Origin: Acinetobacter calcoaceticus DSM 30006 = CIP 81.8
GTDB lineage: Bacteria; Pseudomonadota; Gammaproteobacteria; Pseudomonadales; Moraxellaceae
Assembly (NCBI RefSeq): GCF_000368965.1
Contig: NZ_KB849780.1
Location: 124,001-188,000 of the forward strand
Direction of reading: 5' to 3'
Length of the DNA: 64,000 nucleotides
Each line of letters starts with the position of its first letter. Positions within the stretch are counted from its first letter, which is position 1. A program made the position numbers and the translations under genes. This document shows positions 7,566 through 18,132 of this stretch, piece after piece. The notes beneath the pieces were generated by a model. The model did not search any database. It saw only the letters and a program-made list of their open reading frames with translations, and was not told the origin of the DNA.

Positions 7566-8969
7566 TTATTGCGCTCTAAATGTAGAGGTAACACTTCTTG
7601 CTTCGCGCCTTGCATCTGGGTCTGATGGCATAGGATATGGCGCAGAGGCTTGAATTGCGGCCTTAATACTTGCATCTAAAGCATCATCTCCGCTTGAACG
7701 CGTGATTACAATTGAATTGACACTTCCCGAATCTGAGAGGGTAAAACGAACACCAACTGTTTTACCACTACTGCCCGTCGGAACATCCCAAGAGCGTCGA
7801 ATTTTTTGCTCAAAATCACGTCTAGCTGAAGAAGCAACTTTTTTAGCCTCAGCTTTCTTTTGAGCTGCCTCTTCTTGTGCTTTTTGAGCAGATGTAGCTT
7901 TTGCTTCAGCCTCTGCTTCAGCTTTACGTTTAGCATCGTCAGCAGCTTTTTGCTGCTTAGCTTTTGCATCGGCGTCAGCTTTGCGTTTAGCGTCGTCATT
8001 GGCTTTTTGCTGTTTAGCTTTTGCATCGGCGTCAGCTTTACGTTTAGCGTCGTCATTGGCTTTTTGCTGTTTAGCTTTTGCATCGGCGTCAGCTTTACGT
8101 TTAGCATCTTCATTTGCTTTACGGGCTTCACTTTGTTCATGCTTAGCTTTTGCATCGGCGTCAGCTTTACGCTTAGCATCTTCATTTAATTTTTGCTGCT
8201 TAGCTTTTGCATTAGTCTCAGCTTTACGTTTAGCATCGTCATTAGCCTTTTGCTGTTTAGCTTTAGCATCATTTTCAGCTTTACGTTTAGCGTCGTCATT
8301 AGCTTTTTGCTGCTTGGCTTTTGCCTCAGCTTCAGCTTTACGTTTAGCTTCTTGCTGGGCTAAAAGTTTAGCGTTTTCAGACTTTTGAGCCTCACGTTTC
8401 AGCTTTGCATCGGTTTCAGCTTTACGCTTAGCCTCTTCAGCAACTTTTTGTCTAGCCTTAGTATCTGCTTCAGCTTTCGCACTTTGTTCGGCTTTGCGTT
8501 TTTGTTCAACTTCCGCTCTTGCTTTAGCTTCAGCCTGCTGCTTTTGTGCTTCCTCTACACGTTGCTGCTCTGTTGCTTGTTTAGCTTTCGCTGCTTCCTC
8601 AGCCTTGCGTTTTTGTTCAGCTAATTTTGCTTGCTGTGCCTGTTCAGCTTTTTGCTTTTCAGCAGCGAGCTGCTGTGCAGTCGGAGGAGGGGGCACTGCT
8701 GGAAGATTTTGAGGAAGAGTTTCATCTACAATAGGGCTTAAAACCTCTTTTGCTTCATTTGTAGCAGTTGTCTCTTGTTCAATTTCTTTCGCTAAAGGCG
8801 GGGGTAAATCTTCTGGCTTAACTAAAATAGTTGTTAGCTTTTTTGGCTGTTCAGGTGGTTTACTCAAGCCTAAAAAAAGCAAGCCAACAATGGCAATTGC
8901 ATGAACTCCAATTGTAAAGCTCAATGCAATCGCATTTTGTTTAAAGTGTGGCTTTTGATTTTTATTCAT
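7566..8969 (-). CDS. tolA: Cell envelope integrity protein TolA, repeat-expanded
   Basis: This protein links the inner-membrane TolQR motor to TolB and Pal. It has a short cytoplasmic N-terminus and one transmembrane helix (about residues 13-36, ending LLFLGLS). A Pro-rich hinge and a long Lys/Ala/Glu-rich helical stalk (about 100-375) follow, then a C-terminal TonB-like domain (about 380-467, with WDVP, VRFTLSDSGSV and APYPMPSDP). The stalk contains near-identical 19-residue units (AKAKQQKANDDAKRKADAD) encoded by 57-base direct repeats, so its length may vary between strains. Its start lies three bases after the tolR stop. The antisense strand is open over the repeat, but only because of biased codons. 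Confidence 0.95.
   Translation of the reverse strand: MNKNQKPHFKQNAIALSFTIGVHAIAIVGLLFLGLSKPPEQPKKLTTILVKPEDLPPPLAKEIEQETTATNEAKEVLSPIVDETLPQNLPAVPPPPTAQQLAAEKQKAEQAQQAKLAEQKRKAEEAAKAKQATEQQRVEEAQKQQAEAKARAEVEQKRKAEQSAKAEADTKARQKVAEEAKRKAETDAKLKREAQKSENAKLLAQQEAKRKAEAEAKAKQQKANDDAKRKAENDAKAKQQKANDDAKRKAETNAKAKQQKLNEDAKRKADADAKAKHEQSEARKANEDAKRKADADAKAKQQKANDDAKRKADADAKAKQQKANDDAKRKADADAKAKQQKAADDAKRKAEAEAEAKATSAQKAQEEAAQKKAEAKKVASSARRDFEQKIRRSWDVPTGSSGKTVGVRFTLSDSGSVNSIVITRSSGDDALDASIKAAIQASAPYPMPSDPDARREARSVTSTFRAQ
7966..8345. repeat. 57-bp tandem repeats within tolA
   Basis: Units begin GCATCGGCGTCAGCTTT and recur at 7966, 8023 and 8080 with almost no change. More diverged copies follow to about 8345, some with inserts or deletions in multiples of three. 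They encode the 19-residue helical unit of the TolA stalk. In-frame unit length means that slippage or recombination would change stalk length without breaking the gene. Confidence 0.85.
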
Positions 8970-8972
8970 AGC

Positions 8973-9425
8973 TTATTTTAAAGGCTCTGTCAGAAGGCCA
9001 ACTTGAGTTAAACCTGCTTCTTGTAAACTTGCCATCAGTGATACGACCTCTCCATAAGGACGAGACTTATCACCATTGACTAAAACTGTGAGTTGTTTAT
9101 TTTCTTGTTCAGCTTGTTTTTGAGCATCGCTTAAAACTTCTTCAAGTTTTTCACGAGATAATGGCTCACTATCTTTGTAATCTTCATACTGAAGATAAAT
9201 ATTGCCATCTTTACCAATCGTTACCATGGCTGGCATATCTTTTGATTCGATTGGATGGTTATTTGCTTGAGGTAAATCGACTTTAATACCACTGGTAATC
9301 ATGGGAGCAGTCACCATGAAAATAACCAAAAGTACGAGCATAACGTCAATATAAGGTACGACGTTCATATCACTTTTTAGTGGTTTTTTTATGCGCTCAA
9401 AGCGCCCTGAACGCTGAATTGCCAT
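8973..9425 (-). CDS. tolR: Tol-Pal inner-membrane protein TolR
   Basis: This 150-residue ExbD/TolR family protein forms part of the proton-driven motor of the Tol-Pal complex. A single transmembrane helix near residues 20-42 carries the conserved proton-pathway Asp (VPYIDVMLVLLVIFMV). The periplasmic domain follows (about 45-150). Its ATG overlaps the tolQ stop by one base (TAATG), so translation is probably coupled. Confidence 0.96.
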   Translation of the reverse strand: MAIQRSGRFERIKKPLKSDMNVVPYIDVMLVLLVIFMVTAPMITSGIKVDLPQANNHPIESKDMPAMVTIGKDGNIYLQYEDYKDSEPLSREKLEEVLSDAQKQAEQENKQLTVLVNGDKSRPYGEVVSLMASLQEAGLTQVGLLTEPLK

Positions 9426-10123
9426 TATGCATCTTCCTGTGATGAACCCACAGACTGACGTTGCAATAAAGCAATCATCTCTTCAGCAAATAAAGCACGA
9501 TCAGAGTAAACACTTTCGCTTTTAGACGTGAAATGGTTAAAAGCCAATACAGCAGGAATTGCAGCGAATAAACCAATTGCGGTTGCAATAAGTGCTTCGG
9601 CAATACCCGGTGCAACAGTTGCCAGAGTAACTTGATCAACAGCGGCTAAACCGATAAAGGCATTCATAATGCCCCAAACAGTTCCGAATAGACCGATATA
9701 AGGAGCTACAGAACCGATACTTGCTAAACTACCTAATCCATATTCTAGGTGGCTCTGATCACGACTCAAACCTACACGTAAAATACGTTCAGTCCCTTCA
9801 ATTGTTTGTGAAACAGGAGCCTGACGTTTTTTAAGTTTAAAAAATTCACTCAACCCTTGATAAAAAATATCTTCAAGACCTGAGCGTTTTGAGTTGAGTT
9901 GAGCATTGTTGTAAAGCGTATTGAGTTCAGCACCTGACCAGAACATTTTCTGGAAATGTTCATCTTCTTGATGTGCTTTTTTATAACTCATATGTAACTT
10001 GGCAATCAGATACCAACTAAAGATTGATGCTAATAATAAAATTAGCATGACCAACTGAACGACTGGACTTGCCTGTAAAATAAGGTCAGAAATATGCAGG
10101 GTTGATTCAATGTTTGTTGCCAT
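9425..10123 (-). CDS. tolQ: Tol-Pal inner-membrane protein TolQ
   Basis: This 232-residue MotA/TolQ/ExbB proton-channel protein has three transmembrane helices (about residues 18-40, 135-160 and 170-195). The family motif region SIGSVAPYIGLFGTVWGIMNAF is followed by ATVAPGIAEALIATAIGLFAAIPAVLAFN. Together with TolR it uses the proton gradient to energise TolA. It is the second gene of the operon, 23 bases after ybgC and fused by a one-base overlap to tolR. Confidence 0.96.
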   Translation of the reverse strand: MATNIESTLHISDLILQASPVVQLVMLILLLASIFSWYLIAKLHMSYKKAHQEDEHFQKMFWSGAELNTLYNNAQLNSKRSGLEDIFYQGLSEFFKLKKRQAPVSQTIEGTERILRVGLSRDQSHLEYGLGSLASIGSVAPYIGLFGTVWGIMNAFIGLAAVDQVTLATVAPGIAEALIATAIGLFAAIPAVLAFNHFTSKSESVYSDRALFAEEMIALLQRQSVGSSQEDA

Positions 10124-10146
10124 AGTTACATATGCCGGTTGTTTTT

Positions 10147-10554
10147 TTAGTCTTGTTTCAATTCTTTACGAATAAGATCACGTATTTCTTCTGGAAGACG
10201 ACGAGCTATCAGTTCTTTGCTTAAACATGCCAACTCAACCTCGCCAGAAGCAAGCAAGATTTCACCACGATAAATATTTTGTTGCAACACAAATGACGCA
10301 GCTTTACATGAAACTACACGTGCTGTAACAGTAATTAAATCATCCATTAAAATAGGACGCATGTATTTTACATCAATTTTATGTACGACAAAGTTGTAGT
10401 CTTTTTGATGCCAGTAATGATCAACCCCAGAAGCACGGAGCCATTCAGTACGGGTACGTTCCATATAGCGAATGTGGTTGGCATGGTAAACAATACCACC
10501 TGCGTCCGTATCTTCAATATAAACACGAATGTTGAATTCAAAATGATTCGCCAT
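10147..10554 (-). CDS. ybgC: Tol-Pal-associated acyl-CoA thioesterase YbgC
   Basis: This 135-residue hotdog-fold (4HBT) thioesterase is the usual first gene of the tol-pal operon and is thought to act on acyl-CoA or acyl carrier protein in phospholipid metabolism. The catalytic motif IEDTDAGGIVYHANHIRYMERTR (Asp near residue 14) is clear. The ATG at 10554 is preferred, although the frame extends 28 codons upstream. The length then matches the family, the conserved domain begins at once, and GGAA lies about eight bases upstream. Confidence 0.92.
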   Translation of the reverse strand: MANHFEFNIRVYIEDTDAGGIVYHANHIRYMERTRTEWLRASGVDHYWHQKDYNFVVHKIDVKYMRPILMDDLITVTARVVSCKAASFVLQQNIYRGEILLASGEVELACLSKELIARRLPEEIRDLIRKELKQD

Positions 10555-10867
10555 GAGAGGATTCCGTTTTAGTTCACTATAGAGCTTTGCATTTAAAATA
10601 TGACTGCTGAATAAAACATCAATTTTATTCGAAGCCACGTATATGCTTTAAATACGGGGCAGTTTAGCAGATTGCATACTAAGTCCTATGGCACAACCTT
10701 TCAATTGCGGTCAAAGCATTTTTACGTTTTATAACGCTGCAAAAAAAGAAGAAAGTAAATATAGAAAGAAGACAATATTTGATTTCTTTAGCTATTATTT
10801 ATAATGATATAAAATTAAAAATAATAATTTAGGAACCAAAGTAAGGAGAGACATGCTCTCCAAATCA
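10555..10867. other. Intergenic region between ruvB and ybgC
   Basis: These 313 bases on the 5' side of the tol-pal operon contain no convincing gene. They are strongly A+T-rich around 10735-10835 and should hold the tol-pal promoter. A small hairpin (GGAGAG paired with CTCTCC, 10845-10861) lies just after the ruvB stop and could mark the end of the ruvAB transcript, though it has no T tract. Confidence 0.5.
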
Positions 10868-11872
10868 CTAGTTTTTAGGCTCAGGTGGAGTCAATCCAAA
10901 CTGTAAATAAGATTGATTGGTAGCAATACGACCTCGAGCAGTACGCATGACATAACCTTGTTGAATTAAATAAGGTTCAAGAACGTCTTCAAGGGTACCG
11001 CTATCTTCGGCCATTGCTGCTGCTAGTGCCTCAACTCCAGCAGGACCACCATCAAAACGCTCTAGTAGCATGCTCAAATAACGTCGGTCTAGGGTGTCTA
11101 AGCCTGCCTTATCAACATTGAGCATATCAAGCGCACGTTGTGCCATGTCATGGGTCACTTCACCTGTACCTTTTACTTGTGCATAGTCACGCACACGACG
11201 TAATAGACGATTGGCAATACGAGGTGTTCCACGTGCACGGCGTGCAACTTCTTCTGAACCCTCAACTGTAATTGGCACATTCATTAAGTTTGCAGAGCGC
11301 GACACAATATGAGTCAAGTCTTCCACAGAGTAAAACTCAAGACGTTGTACAATACCGAAACGGTCACGTAGTGGTGACGTAAGTAAGCCTGCACGTGTAG
11401 TCGCAGCGACGAGTGTAAAAGGTGGTAAATCCAGTTTGATTGAGCGAGCAGCAGGACCTTCACCAATCATGATATCCAGTTGGTAATCTTCCATCGCTGG
11501 GTAGAGAATTTCTTCAATAACTGGAGAAAGACGGTGAATTTCGTCAATGAACAAGACATCGCCTTCTTCAAGGTTGGTAAGCATTGCAGCTAAGTCGCCC
11601 GCACGCTCCAAAACTGGTCCCGAAGTAGATTTAAGATTACCGCCCATTTCACGCGCAATAATGTTGGCAAGTGTGGTTTTACCCAAGCCGGGTGGACCAA
11701 AAATCAGCGTGTGATCGAGTGCTTCACCACGACCGCGAGCAGCGCCAATGAAAATTTCCATTTGTTCGCGTACTACAGGTTGCCCAATATAGTCGGCAAG
11801 TGAAGTTGGTCGAATCGCCCGATCAAAATGATCTTCTGGTTTTTCTGCTCCACTGATTAAACGGTCTTGCAT
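10868..11872 (-). CDS. ruvB: Holliday junction branch-migration helicase RuvB
   Basis: This AAA+ ATPase drives branch migration of Holliday junctions together with RuvA. It is 334 residues long, the usual family length. Walker A ([12 protein letters not shown], about residues 58-69), Walker B ([11 protein letters not shown], about 105-115), sensor 1 (LVAATTRAG) and the arginine finger region (LRDRFG) are all present. A winged-helix domain for DNA binding forms the C-terminus. It lies seven bases after ruvA. Confidence 0.97.
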   Translation of the reverse strand: MQDRLISGAEKPEDHFDRAIRPTSLADYIGQPVVREQMEIFIGAARGRGEALDHTLIFGPPGLGKTTLANIIAREMGGNLKSTSGPVLERAGDLAAMLTNLEEGDVLFIDEIHRLSPVIEEILYPAMEDYQLDIMIGEGPAARSIKLDLPPFTLVAATTRAGLLTSPLRDRFGIVQRLEFYSVEDLTHIVSRSANLMNVPITVEGSEEVARRARGTPRIANRLLRRVRDYAQVKGTGEVTHDMAQRALDMLNVDKAGLDTLDRRYLSMLLERFDGGPAGVEALAAAMAEDSGTLEDVLEPYLIQQGYVMRTARGRIATNQSYLQFGLTPPEPKN

Positions 11873-11879
11873 AAGTGTT

Positions 11880-12479
11880 TTACTTCATCATTGATTTTAG
11901 AGCAGCGCGAATAATATCGGCTGATTCGGTGTAATCGGCTTTAACAGCAGCAACAGCTTTTTGTGCCTCAAGTGGCTTGTAACCTAAAGATTGCAAAGCT
12001 GCTTCTGCTTCTGCCACAGGTGAGTTTGCAGCAAACTGAATTTGAGGTAGGGTAGTCGCAGAAGAAGTTCCTTGAGCCAATGTTTTGAAACGGTCACGAA
12101 GCTCGATCATTAAACGCTCGGCTGTTTTTTTGCCAACGCCCGGGACTTTGACCAACGTGTTGATGTCGTCATGCTCAATTGTATGAACCAGTAGTTCAAC
12201 ACTTAACGTCGATAGAATCCCTAAAGCCATTTTCGGGCCGACACCATTTACTTTTAATAAGGTGCGGAAAATTATTTTTTCTTGAGCATCACTGAAACCG
12301 TAAAGCTGTTGAGCATCTTCACGGACAACCAAATGCGTCCATAACGTAACTTTTTGGCCTTTTTGTAATTGGCAAAATGTTGAAAGTGGCGTATCAATTT
12401 CATAACCCACACCATTTACATTCAGTAAGACAGTAGGGGCTTCCAGGGCAAACACTTCGCCAATTAAACATCCGATCAT
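11880..12479 (-). CDS. ruvA: Holliday junction DNA helicase subunit RuvA
   Basis: This 199-residue protein forms the tetramer that binds and squares the Holliday junction and recruits RuvB. Domain I is an OB fold (about residues 1-63). Domain II has two helix-hairpin-helix motifs ([12 protein letters not shown] and [15 protein letters not shown]). Domain III is the flexible C-terminal helical domain that contacts RuvB (about 150-199). ruvC is not present in this operon. Confidence 0.97.
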   Translation of the reverse strand: MIGCLIGEVFALEAPTVLLNVNGVGYEIDTPLSTFCQLQKGQKVTLWTHLVVREDAQQLYGFSDAQEKIIFRTLLKVNGVGPKMALGILSTLSVELLVHTIEHDDINTLVKVPGVGKKTAERLMIELRDRFKTLAQGTSSATTLPQIQFAANSPVAEAEAALQSLGYKPLEAQKAVAAVKADYTESADIIRAALKSMMK

Positions 12480-12572
12480 AGAGTAATTTCACTTATTCAT
12501 AACTGTAAATCTGGTCGTTCTAACATTCATTGAAAACGACACAGGTTTTATTTCTTTCTATATCAAGCCAGC

Positions 12573-13913
12573 TTAAAACAAGCCAATTTTATTACCTTGT
12601 AACTCTTGAGCCAAGCTATAAGCCTGATGATCTGAGAACTTACTGATAATATCGAGTACTTGCATAATATTACTGTAGTGATTATTGCTAAAGTTAGCAC
12701 CATACAGATTAAGGATAGACATTAAACGTTGTTCTTTAAAGCTCAAAGATTTATGTGGCGTTGTCAGAGGCACAAATGCATCCAAAATTGTTTGCAAACT
12801 TTGATGTGCAATAATTTCTAAACCAGACTTTTGTGGATGTTCAAAAATTTTGTCACGTGCCAAATTTTTGGCTGTTTCGATACCAATTGCAATATCGGGT
12901 GAGCAATATTGTAAAAGGTTGCCTTTAAGCTGACCGGTAATAATTTCATAATGATGTTTAGCAAAAGCTGTGGTGACTTCATCCACAAGCCGTTTCATAA
13001 CACGACCACGTAATGCTGAAATCTTTTGTTGCCACGTACTGTCTGGGTGTGACAATTCTTCAGGCTGACCATAATCGGCAATAAGGTTTAAGAAAATTGG
13101 TTCAACTTCTTGGTAACTCAGCATATTTAAGATAATGCCATCTTCTAAGTCAATTAAGGCATAGCAAATGTCGTCAGCAGCTTCTAACAAGTAAGTCAGT
13201 GGGTGACGGCAATAATGATATTCACCTAACTGAATAAGTCCGAGCTGTTCAGCAATCTGTTTTAAAATTTCTTTTTCAGACTGATAACAACCAAACTTTG
13301 CTCGTTGATGGGAAGGGCGATCACCTTGAGATGCAATGGTTTTTGAAAGCCATGGGTACTTTAAATAAGCCCCTAAAGTCGCATAGGTTAAGCGCATCCC
13401 GCCATCATTTGGATGATAATCAATCCGACTTAATAAACGTAATCCTTGGGCATTACCTTCAAACTGGCGAACATCGGCTTCTTCTTCGGGGCTTAGTTTC
13501 TTCAAAAAATCATCATGTGAGGCATCATCGAACCACTCACGAATTGCATATTCACCTGCATGCCCAAAAGGTGGGTTACCAATATCGTGAGCCAGACAGG
13601 CTGCTTGAATAATTGCACCGACATCGGCAGGAGAAATCCAGACAGGTAATTCATTTTTTATTTTTTCTGCTGCGAGCATGCCCATTGAGCGGCCAATACA
13701 GGAAACTTCAAGTGAGTGAGTTAAACGGGTATGAATGCCATCATGCTGTGCGAGTGGGTGAACTTGCGTCTTACGGTTTAGCTGACGAAAACTTTGAGAA
13801 AATATAATACGGTCATAATCTTTATGGAATGGGCTACGAGCCAGTTCTGTACTGCTTTTTTTACTACCTAAACGAACTGCAGAAAGCAGCTCTAACCAAC
13901 GCATTTGTTCCAT
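12573..13913 (-). CDS. dgt: dGTP triphosphohydrolase-like protein (HD domain)
   Basis: This 446-residue HD-superfamily protein is predicted to remove triphosphate from dGTP or other dNTPs, controlling nucleotide pools. Metal ligands are visible in THRLTHSLEV-like sequence (TRLTHSLEVSCIGRSMG, about residues 62-78) and in ACLAHDIGNPPFGHAGE (about 109-125), which carries the HD pair. The length matches the dGTPase type common in Pseudomonas and Acinetobacter rather than the 505-residue E. coli Dgt, so substrate preference may differ. It is followed by ruvAB after 93 bases and is divergent from purL. Confidence 0.88.
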   Translation of the reverse strand: MEQMRWLELLSAVRLGSKKSSTELARSPFHKDYDRIIFSQSFRQLNRKTQVHPLAQHDGIHTRLTHSLEVSCIGRSMGMLAAEKIKNELPVWISPADVGAIIQAACLAHDIGNPPFGHAGEYAIREWFDDASHDDFLKKLSPEEEADVRQFEGNAQGLRLLSRIDYHPNDGGMRLTYATLGAYLKYPWLSKTIASQGDRPSHQRAKFGCYQSEKEILKQIAEQLGLIQLGEYHYCRHPLTYLLEAADDICYALIDLEDGIILNMLSYQEVEPIFLNLIADYGQPEELSHPDSTWQQKISALRGRVMKRLVDEVTTAFAKHHYEIITGQLKGNLLQYCSPDIAIGIETAKNLARDKIFEHPQKSGLEIIAHQSLQTILDAFVPLTTPHKSLSFKEQRLMSILNLYGANFSNNHYSNIMQVLDIISKFSDHQAYSLAQELQGNKIGLF

Positions 13914-14222
13914 TTATCATTATTCAAAACTGTAAAACCTGATCATGCCAAAAAAAAGTTAAAAGCACTAGCTTGGTGCGACATAGTTTGTCTTAGTTCA
14001 GGTTTTATTATGTTATTGAACAAACATGAAACAATTTATTTTTAGCTAGAATGCCTAAAAAAATGATTTTGAACAAAAAACTAATCACTTCTTGCAGAAT
14101 TAGGTTACAGAATACTGATTCTACATCTAGCTGATTTTAGCAAGAAGCAGTAGAATATGCGCTCTCTCTAAAGTCACATTGCGGTAAGGTTCACAAGACC
14201 TGCCCGTGGAGCCAAAATCAAC
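13914..14222. other. Divergent intergenic region, dgt and purL
   Basis: These 309 bases should contain promoters for both divergent genes. A possible -10 (TAGAAT, 14151-14156) stands 66 bases before purL, but no good -35 is visible. I see no RNA gene or conserved operator. A short Pur box like that of E. coli PurR is not apparent. Confidence 0.4.
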
Positions 14223-17200
14223 ATGTTTATCGTGGCCGGTGCAGCAGCACATTCTTCTTTTAAGAAAGCTCAACTATTAACACGTTTATCGTCAATTAGT
14301 TCTGTTCAATCTTTTGACAGCCAATGGGTCTATTTGTTTGATCAAGCGCTCAACGAGCAGCAACATCAATCTGCTTTGCAATTATTGAATGACGGTGAGT
14401 CTTTTGAACTTCGTCAATCTGCAAGTGATGAGATTCAGATTTTAGTTACACCACGTGTGGGTACTATTTCACCTTGGTCTTCTAAAGCAACTGATATTTT
14501 CAAAAACTGTAATACGCCAGTGCATCGTTTAGAACGTGGCCTTTTATTTACGTTAAAAGGTGTTTCTGAACTTTCTAATGAAGTTAAACAAGTACTTCAT
14601 GACCGTATGACAGAAACAGTTTTTGCTCAAATTGATGATGCAAAAGCATTATTTTCAGAAACGGCACCAAAACCATTAAATTCAATTGATATCTTAGGTC
14701 AAGGCAAAGAAGCTTTGGTTAAGGCGAATAATGAGTTCGGTTTTGCGTTATCTGAACAAGAAATTGATTACCTAACTGAAGCATTCGGTAAGCTTGGTCG
14801 TAATCCAAATGACATCGAGTTGATGATGTTTGCACAGGCAAACTCTGAGCACTGTCGTCATAAAATCTTTGGATCTGAATGGACAATTGATGGTGAAAAA
14901 CAACCATTATCATTGTTCCAGATGATTAAAAACACTTATAAAGAATCTCCAACTGATGTGTTATCTGCTTATAAAGATAATGCTTCAGTGATTGTGGGTT
15001 ATGACACGATGCGTTTTTATCCGAAAGCGGATGAAAATGGTCACTTTGTTTATAAATATAAGAGCCAAGCTGCTCATATCTTAATGAAGGTTGAAACTCA
15101 TAACCACCCAACAGCAATTTCTCCATTTGCTGGTGCTGCAACTGGTTCAGGCGGTGAAATCCGTGATGAGGGTGCAACAGGTCGTGGTGGTAAACCAAAA
15201 GCTGGTTTAACAGGTTTTACAGTTTCGAACTTAAACATTCCTGGTTTTGAACAACCTTGGGAAGAAAACTACGGTAAACCTTCACGTATGGCATCGCCAT
15301 TACAAATCATGATTGAAGGTCCATTAGGTGGCGCGGCATTTAACAATGAATTCGGCCGTCCTGCATTAAATGGTTATTTCCGTACTTTTGAACAGAATGT
15401 AAATGGTGAAGTGAAAGGCTTCCATAAGCCAATCATGATCGCTGGTGGTTACGGTAATATCCGTCCAGACCATGTAGAAAAAGATGCGATTCAACCAGGT
15501 GATTTACTCATTGTCTTGGGTGGCCCTGCAATGTTGATCGGTCTTGGTGGTGGTGCTGCATCTTCTGTAGATAGCGGTACAATGGGTGAAAGCCTTGATT
15601 TCGCATCTGTACAACGTGAAAACCCAGAAATGGAACGTCGTTGTCAAGAAGTGATTGATACTTGCTGGCGTTTAGAAGACTTCAACCCAATCGTTTCTGT
15701 ACACGACGTTGGTGCTGGTGGTCTATCAAATGCTATGCCTGAACTTGTGAATGATCATGAGTTAGGTGCTGTACTTAATCTTCGTAAGATTCCTTCATTA
15801 GAGCCGGGCATGAGCCCAATGGAAATCTGGTCAAATGAAGCACAAGAACGTTATGTTCTCGCAATTCGTCCAGAATCTTTGGATCAGTTCGAAGCAATCT
15901 GTGCTCGTGAACGTTGTCCATTTGCTGTGTTAGGTGAAGCAACTGAAGCACGTCACTTAACAGTTGAAGATCCATTGTTCCAAAACGATGCCGTTGATAT
16001 CCCAATGCAAGTAATGCTTGGTGGTACACCACGTATGCAACGTTCTTATGAAACTATTGAACGTAGTGGTGATGATTTCGACGCTTCAAAAGTTGATTTG
16101 AAAGATGCGATTTTCCGCGTATTGAAAAACCCTACAGTTGCGTCTAAATCATTCTTGATTACCATTGGTGACCGTTCAATTACAGGTATGGTTGCACGTG
16201 ATCAAATGGTTGGTCGTTGGCAGGTTCCTGTTGCAGATGCAGCAGTAACAACAACAAGTTTGCAAGGTTTCACTGGTGAAGCAATGGCAATGGGCGAACG
16301 TCCACCAGTTGCATTGTTAAATCCAGCGGCATCTGCTCGTTTGGCAGTTGCTGAAGCAATTACCAATATTGCATGTGCGAACATTGAACAAATTAGCGAT
16401 ATCAAACTTTCTGCAAACTGGATGGCTGCTGCTGGTCAAAAAGGCGAAGACCAAGCATTGTTTGAAGGCGTGAAAGCGATTGGTATGGAAATGTGTCCTG
16501 CTTTGGGAATTGCGATTCCAGTAGGTAAAGACTCACTTTCAATGCGCACAACTTGGAATGACGATGGTGAAGATAAAGCTGTAACTTCTCCAATGACAGG
16601 TGTAATCACTGCGTTTGCTCCAGTGACTGACGTTCGTAAGACCTTAACACCTGAACTTAAAAATTTAGAAGATTCAGTACTTGTACGTATTGATTTATCT
16701 AAAGGTCAGTTCCGTTTAGGTGGTTCGATTCTTGCTCAAGTATATAAAGCAATCGGTTCAATCACTCCAGACGTTGATAGTTTTGATGATTTCAAAGCGT
16801 TCTTTGCTTTAATCCAAGACTGGAACAACCGTGGCTTGATTCAGGCTTACCATGACATCGGTGATGGTGGTTTATTAGCCTCTGTAGCTGAAATGATGTT
16901 TGCTGCGCGTTTAGGTGTTGCATTAGAAGACCAAACTCAAGCAAGTTTGTTTGCAGAAGAAATTGGTGCAGTACTTCAAATCAAAGCAACTGATTGGGAA
17001 GCTTTGCAAGCAGAAATTGCTGCTTCTAGCTTGAAAGATGCAATTGCTGTAGTTGGTCGTGTAAATAACTCAGATCAATTATCTGTAAATGGCTTAACTT
17101 TAGATCGTGCTGAATTACAACAAGCTTGGTCTGAGGTATCTCATCAGATCCAACGTCTACGTGATAACGTAGAAACTGCTGATCAGGAATTTTCATTAAT

Positions 17201-18056
17201 TACTGATAATGCGCACCAAGGTTTGATTGCTAAACCAACATTCGACTTGAATGAACCTGTTGAAGCGCCGTTCATTAATACACGTCGCCCAAATATGGCA
17301 ATCTTGCGTGAACAAGGTGTAAATGGTCATATTGAAATGGCGGCAGCCTTTGATAAGGTTGGTTTCAATACTGTTGATGTGCACATGAGTGATTTACTTG
17401 CTGGTCGTGTGAGCCTAAGTGATTTTGAAGGTTTGGTGACTTGTGGTGGTTTCTCTTACGGCGACGTAATGGGCGCTGGTGGTGGTTGGGCAAAATCAGT
17501 TCTGTTCAACGCGAAATTACGTGATCAGTTTGAACAATTCTTCCATCGTGATGAAACGTTCAGCTTAGGTATCTGTAATGGTTGCCAAATGTTGTCACAA
17601 TTAGCGCCACTTATTCCAGGTGCTGAACACTGGCCACGTTTCCACCGCAATATGTCAGAAGTTTTTGAAGCTCGTAGCGTAAACGTTCGTGTTGAAAAAT
17701 CTGTTTCTGTATTGCTTGATGGTATGGAAGGTTCAATCTTACCGATTGCTGTTGCACATGGTGAAGGTCGTGCAGTTGTAAGTGAAACTGATCTTGCAAG
17801 CTTAAATGTAGATAACCAAGTGGCATTACGTTATGTTGACAGCCTTGGTAACCCAACTCAGCACTATCCATTGAACCCGAATGGCTCACCTGAAGCGATT
17901 ACTGGTGTGACTTCTAAAGACGGTCGTGCAACCATTATGATGCCACATCCAGAACGTACTTTCCGTGCGCTTCAGCATTCTTGGAAACCAGAAGAGTGGA
18001 CTGAAGACGGTGCATGGTTGCGTATGTTCCGAAATGCGCGTAAGTTTATTGGTTAA
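14223..18056 (+). CDS. purL: Phosphoribosylformylglycinamidine synthase
   Basis: This large single-chain enzyme (1277 residues) catalyses the ATP- and glutamine-dependent conversion of FGAR to FGAM, the fourth step of purine synthesis. The N-terminal domain is followed by a linker (about residues 175-205 with [14 protein letters not shown]). Two AIR-synthase-like ATP domains contain [18 protein letters not shown] and [16 protein letters not shown]-terminal class I glutaminase domain (from about 1020) has the nucleophile Cys in [13 protein letters not shown] and the His-Glu pair in HPERTFR. Length and motifs are those of the long gammaproteobacterial form. A terminator follows 12 bases after the stop. 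Confidence 0.97.
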   Translation: MFIVAGAAAHSSFKKAQLLTRLSSISSVQSFDSQWVYLFDQALNEQQHQSALQLLNDGESFELRQSASDEIQILVTPRVGTISPWSSKATDIFKNCNTPVHRLERGLLFTLKGVSELSNEVKQVLHDRMTETVFAQIDDAKALFSETAPKPLNSIDILGQGKEALVKANNEFGFALSEQEIDYLTEAFGKLGRNPNDIELMMFAQANSEHCRHKIFGSEWTIDGEKQPLSLFQMIKNTYKESPTDVLSAYKDNASVIVGYDTMRFYPKADENGHFVYKYKSQAAHILMKVETHNHPTAISPFAGAATGSGGEIRDEGATGRGGKPKAGLTGFTVSNLNIPGFEQPWEENYGKPSRMASPLQIMIEGPLGGAAFNNEFGRPALNGYFRTFEQNVNGEVKGFHKPIMIAGGYGNIRPDHVEKDAIQPGDLLIVLGGPAMLIGLGGGAASSVDSGTMGESLDFASVQRENPEMERRCQEVIDTCWRLEDFNPIVSVHDVGAGGLSNAMPELVNDHELGAVLNLRKIPSLEPGMSPMEIWSNEAQERYVLAIRPESLDQFEAICARERCPFAVLGEATEARHLTVEDPLFQNDAVDIPMQVMLGGTPRMQRSYETIERSGDDFDASKVDLKDAIFRVLKNPTVASKSFLITIGDRSITGMVARDQMVGRWQVPVADAAVTTTSLQGFTGEAMAMGERPPVALLNPAASARLAVAEAITNIACANIEQISDIKLSANWMAAAGQKGEDQALFEGVKAIGMEMCPALGIAIPVGKDSLSMRTTWNDDGEDKAVTSPMTGVITAFAPVTDVRKTLTPELKNLEDSVLVRIDLSKGQFRLGGSILAQVYKAIGSITPDVDSFDDFKAFFALIQDWNNRGLIQAYHDIGDGGLLASVAEMMFAARLGVALEDQTQASLFAEEIGAVLQIKATDWEALQAEIAASSLKDAIAVVGRVNNSDQLSVNGLTLDRAELQQAWSEVSHQIQRLRDNVETADQEFSLITDNAHQGLIAKPTFDLNEPVEAPFINTRRPNMAILREQGVNGHIEMAAAFDKVGFNTVDVHMSDLLAGRVSLSDFEGLVTCGGFSYGDVMGAGGGWAKSVLFNAKLRDQFEQFFHRDETFSLGICNGCQMLSQLAPLIPGAEHWPRFHRNMSEVFEARSVNVRVEKSVSVLLDGMEGSILPIAVAHGEGRAVVSETDLASLNVDNQVALRYVDSLGNPTQHYPLNPNGSPEAITGVTSKDGRATIMMPHPERTFRALQHSWKPEEWTEDGAWLRMFRNARKFIG

Positions 18057-18068
18057 TGTAAAGATTGA

Positions 18069-18094
18069 AATAAGCCACCGTAAGGTGGCTTATT
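18069..18094 (+). terminator. Terminator after purL
   Basis: The stem AATAAGCCACC pairs with GGTGGCTTATT around a short GTA-type loop. The T-rich tail is modest (TTATTTAT). It separates purL from the efflux gene on the same strand. Confidence 0.8.
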
Positions 18095-18132
18095 TATGTG
18101 TACTAGAATATTAAAAATAGTGGAGAAGAAAA

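Noticed and set aside
7966..8345. CRISPR-like direct repeats
   Set aside because: Repeats are 57 bases with no unique spacers and encode a protein segment in frame.
7860..8712. Several long plus-strand reading frames opposite tolA
   Set aside because: They arise from the biased Ala/Lys codons of the stalk repeats, have no ribosome-binding site, and encode low-complexity Ser/Phe or Ala/Ser protein.
14719..17889. Minus-strand frames within purL
   Set aside because: They are antisense to a clear enzyme and vary in frame with no start signals.
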